From: Oscillospiraceae bacterium
GTDB taxonomy: Bacteria; Bacillota; Clostridia; Oscillospirales; Ruminococcaceae
Direction of reading: 5' to 3'
Length of the DNA: 14,260 nucleotides
Assembly: GCA_016302655.1 (NCBI GenBank)
Contig: JAEDNF010000013.1
Coordinates: 1-14,260 of the forward strand
Below are positions 13,404 through 14,260 of the stretch, in pieces (position 1 is the first letter of the stretch; each line of letters begins with the position of its first letter). Both the position numbers and the translations under genes were made by a program. The notes beneath the pieces were generated by a model, which made no database searches, was not told the origin of the DNA, and saw only the letters and a list, made by a program, of their open reading frames with translations.

Positions 13404-14260
13404 ATGTCAGTTAAAGTTGCTATTAACGGTTTCGGCCGTATCGGTCGTCTTGCATTCAGACAGATGTTTGGTGCAGAAGGCTATGAGGTTGTTGCTATCA
13501 ACGATCTTACCAAGCCCTCAATGCTTGCTCAGCTTTTAAAGTATGATACAGCTCAGGGCGGCTACTGCGGCAGAATAGGTGAGAATCTTCACACAGTTAC
13601 TGCTGATGATGAAGCAGGTACAATCACAGTTGACGGCAAGACACTTAAGATTTATGCTATGGCTAAGGCTAACGAGCTTCCTTGGGGCGAAATCGGTGTT
13701 GATGTAGTTCTCGAGTGCACAGGTTTCTACTGCTCAAAGGAGAAGTCACAGGCTCACATCGATGCAGGTGCTAAGAAGGTTGTTATTTCTGCTCCCGCAG
13801 GCAACGATCTTCCCACTATCGTTTACAGCGTAAACGAAAAGACTCTTACAGCTGATGACAAGATCATCTCTGCTGCATCCTGCACAACAAACTGCCTCGC
13901 TCCTATGGCTAAGGCTCTTAACGATTATGCTCCTATCCAGAGCGGTATCATGAGCACTATCCACGCTTACACCGGCGACCAGATGATTCTCGACGGTCCT
14001 CACAGAAAGGGTGACCTGCGTCGTGCAAGAGCCGGTGCTGTGAACATTGTTCCGAACTCCACCGGTGCTGCAAAGGCAATCGGCCTGGTTATTCCCGAAC
14101 TGAACGGCAAGCTGATTGGTGCTGCACAGCGTGTACCTACTCCTACAGGATCTACAACTTTGTTAGTTGCTTCTGTTGAAGGAAAAGTAACCGTTGATGA
14201 AATCAATGCAAAGATGAAAGCTGCTGCTAACGAATCATTCGGATACAACGAAGACGAAAT
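13404..14260 (+). CDS. gap: Glyceraldehyde-3-phosphate dehydrogenase, C-terminus cut by right edge
   Basis: Glycolytic, NAD-dependent type I GAPDH, which oxidises and phosphorylates glyceraldehyde 3-phosphate to 1,3-bisphosphoglycerate. The first 285 codons are present; the family is usually about 335-340 residues, so roughly 50 are missing. The NAD-binding start is [13 protein letters not shown] (3-15). D34 after the second strand favours NAD over NADP. The catalytic motif is SCTTNC with C160, and H187 lies in [36 protein letters not shown] (199-225) and [10 protein letters not shown] (241-250) are the conserved phosphate and substrate regions. AGGAGGAA lies 7-8 nt before ATG 13404. Codon use is strongly biased (ATC, AAC, GGT, CGT, AAG), unlike the neighbours, as expected for high expression. 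Leucine codons switch to CTG from residue 205. Confidence 0.97.
   Translation, partial: MSVKVAINGFGRIGRLAFRQMFGAEGYEVVAINDLTKPSMLAQLLKYDTAQGGYCGRIGENLHTVTADDEAGTITVDGKTLKIYAMAKANELPWGEIGVDVVLECTGFYCSKEKSQAHIDAGAKKVVISAPAGNDLPTIVYSVNEKTLTADDKIISAASCTTNCLAPMAKALNDYAPIQSGIMSTIHAYTGDQMILDGPHRKGDLRRARAGAVNIVPNSTGAAKAIGLVIPELNGKLIGAAQRVPTPTGSTTLLVASVEGKVTVDEINAKMKAAANESFGYNEDE

Noticed and set aside
14000..14248. Open frame antisense to gap
   Set aside because: A shadow of strongly biased GAPDH codons, with no independent support.
1..14260. Mobile element, CRISPR, toxin-antitoxin or defence island
   Set aside because: No transposase, integrase, direct-repeat array, target-site duplication or paired toxin-antitoxin genes are visible. 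The nuclease-like C-terminal half of the HAD fusion is the only hint, and it is not in a defence context.

Overview
This window looks like chromosome from a low-GC, spore-forming anaerobe of the Clostridia, most likely a gut or rumen Ruminococcaceae/Oscillospiraceae species. The evidence is indirect: AT-rich spacers, purine-rich GAAAGGAG-type ribosome binding sites, TTG starts, small proteins resembling spore-coat and Clostridia-restricted DUF families, and a surface-anchored beta-mannanase. No rRNA, tRNA, CRISPR array, insertion sequence or phage gene is visible. Coding density is high and gene order is orderly, so this is mostly ordinary chromosome.

Layout. (1) 1-285, minus: the 5' part of lepA, reading out of the left edge, with its own promoter. 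(2) 400-1613, plus: two overlapping small helical genes (possibly spore-coat related) and a 248-aa DUF6033-like protein, closed by a terminator near 1630-1661. (3) 1739-5985, plus: a tight five-gene operon behind a good sigma-A promoter. It encodes nicotinamidase, nicotinate phosphoribosyltransferase, a lipoprotein GH5 beta-mannanase, a GNAT acetyltransferase and a nitroreductase-family flavoprotein. The first two convert nicotinamide to nicotinate mononucleotide for NAD salvage. (4) 6167-6400: a small DUF6514-like gene with a possibly structured leader and a clear terminator. (5) 6579-11543: a self-contained export and sensing operon of ABC ATPase, two ABC-2 permeases, a NarL-type histidine kinase and its response regulator, comparable to Bacillus yvfRSTU or LiaRS-type cassettes. 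(6) 11598-13163, minus and convergent: a 521-aa fusion of a Cof-type HAD phosphatase with a C-terminal half that looks like a degenerate nuclease fold plus a winged helix. (7) 13404 to the right edge, plus: gap, encoding glycolytic GAPDH, incomplete.

The two most interesting items are at the right end. The HAD fusion joins a metabolic phosphatase to a domain that looks DNA- or RNA-related. The 240-bp spacer between that gene and gap carries two divergent promoters that share an identical 12-mer, CAAACCTCTTGA, at exactly the same distance from each -10 box. Two further palindromes lie between or beside them. This suggests co-regulation of the fusion gene with glycolysis. Everything was read by eye; family assignments are from motif recognition, not searches.
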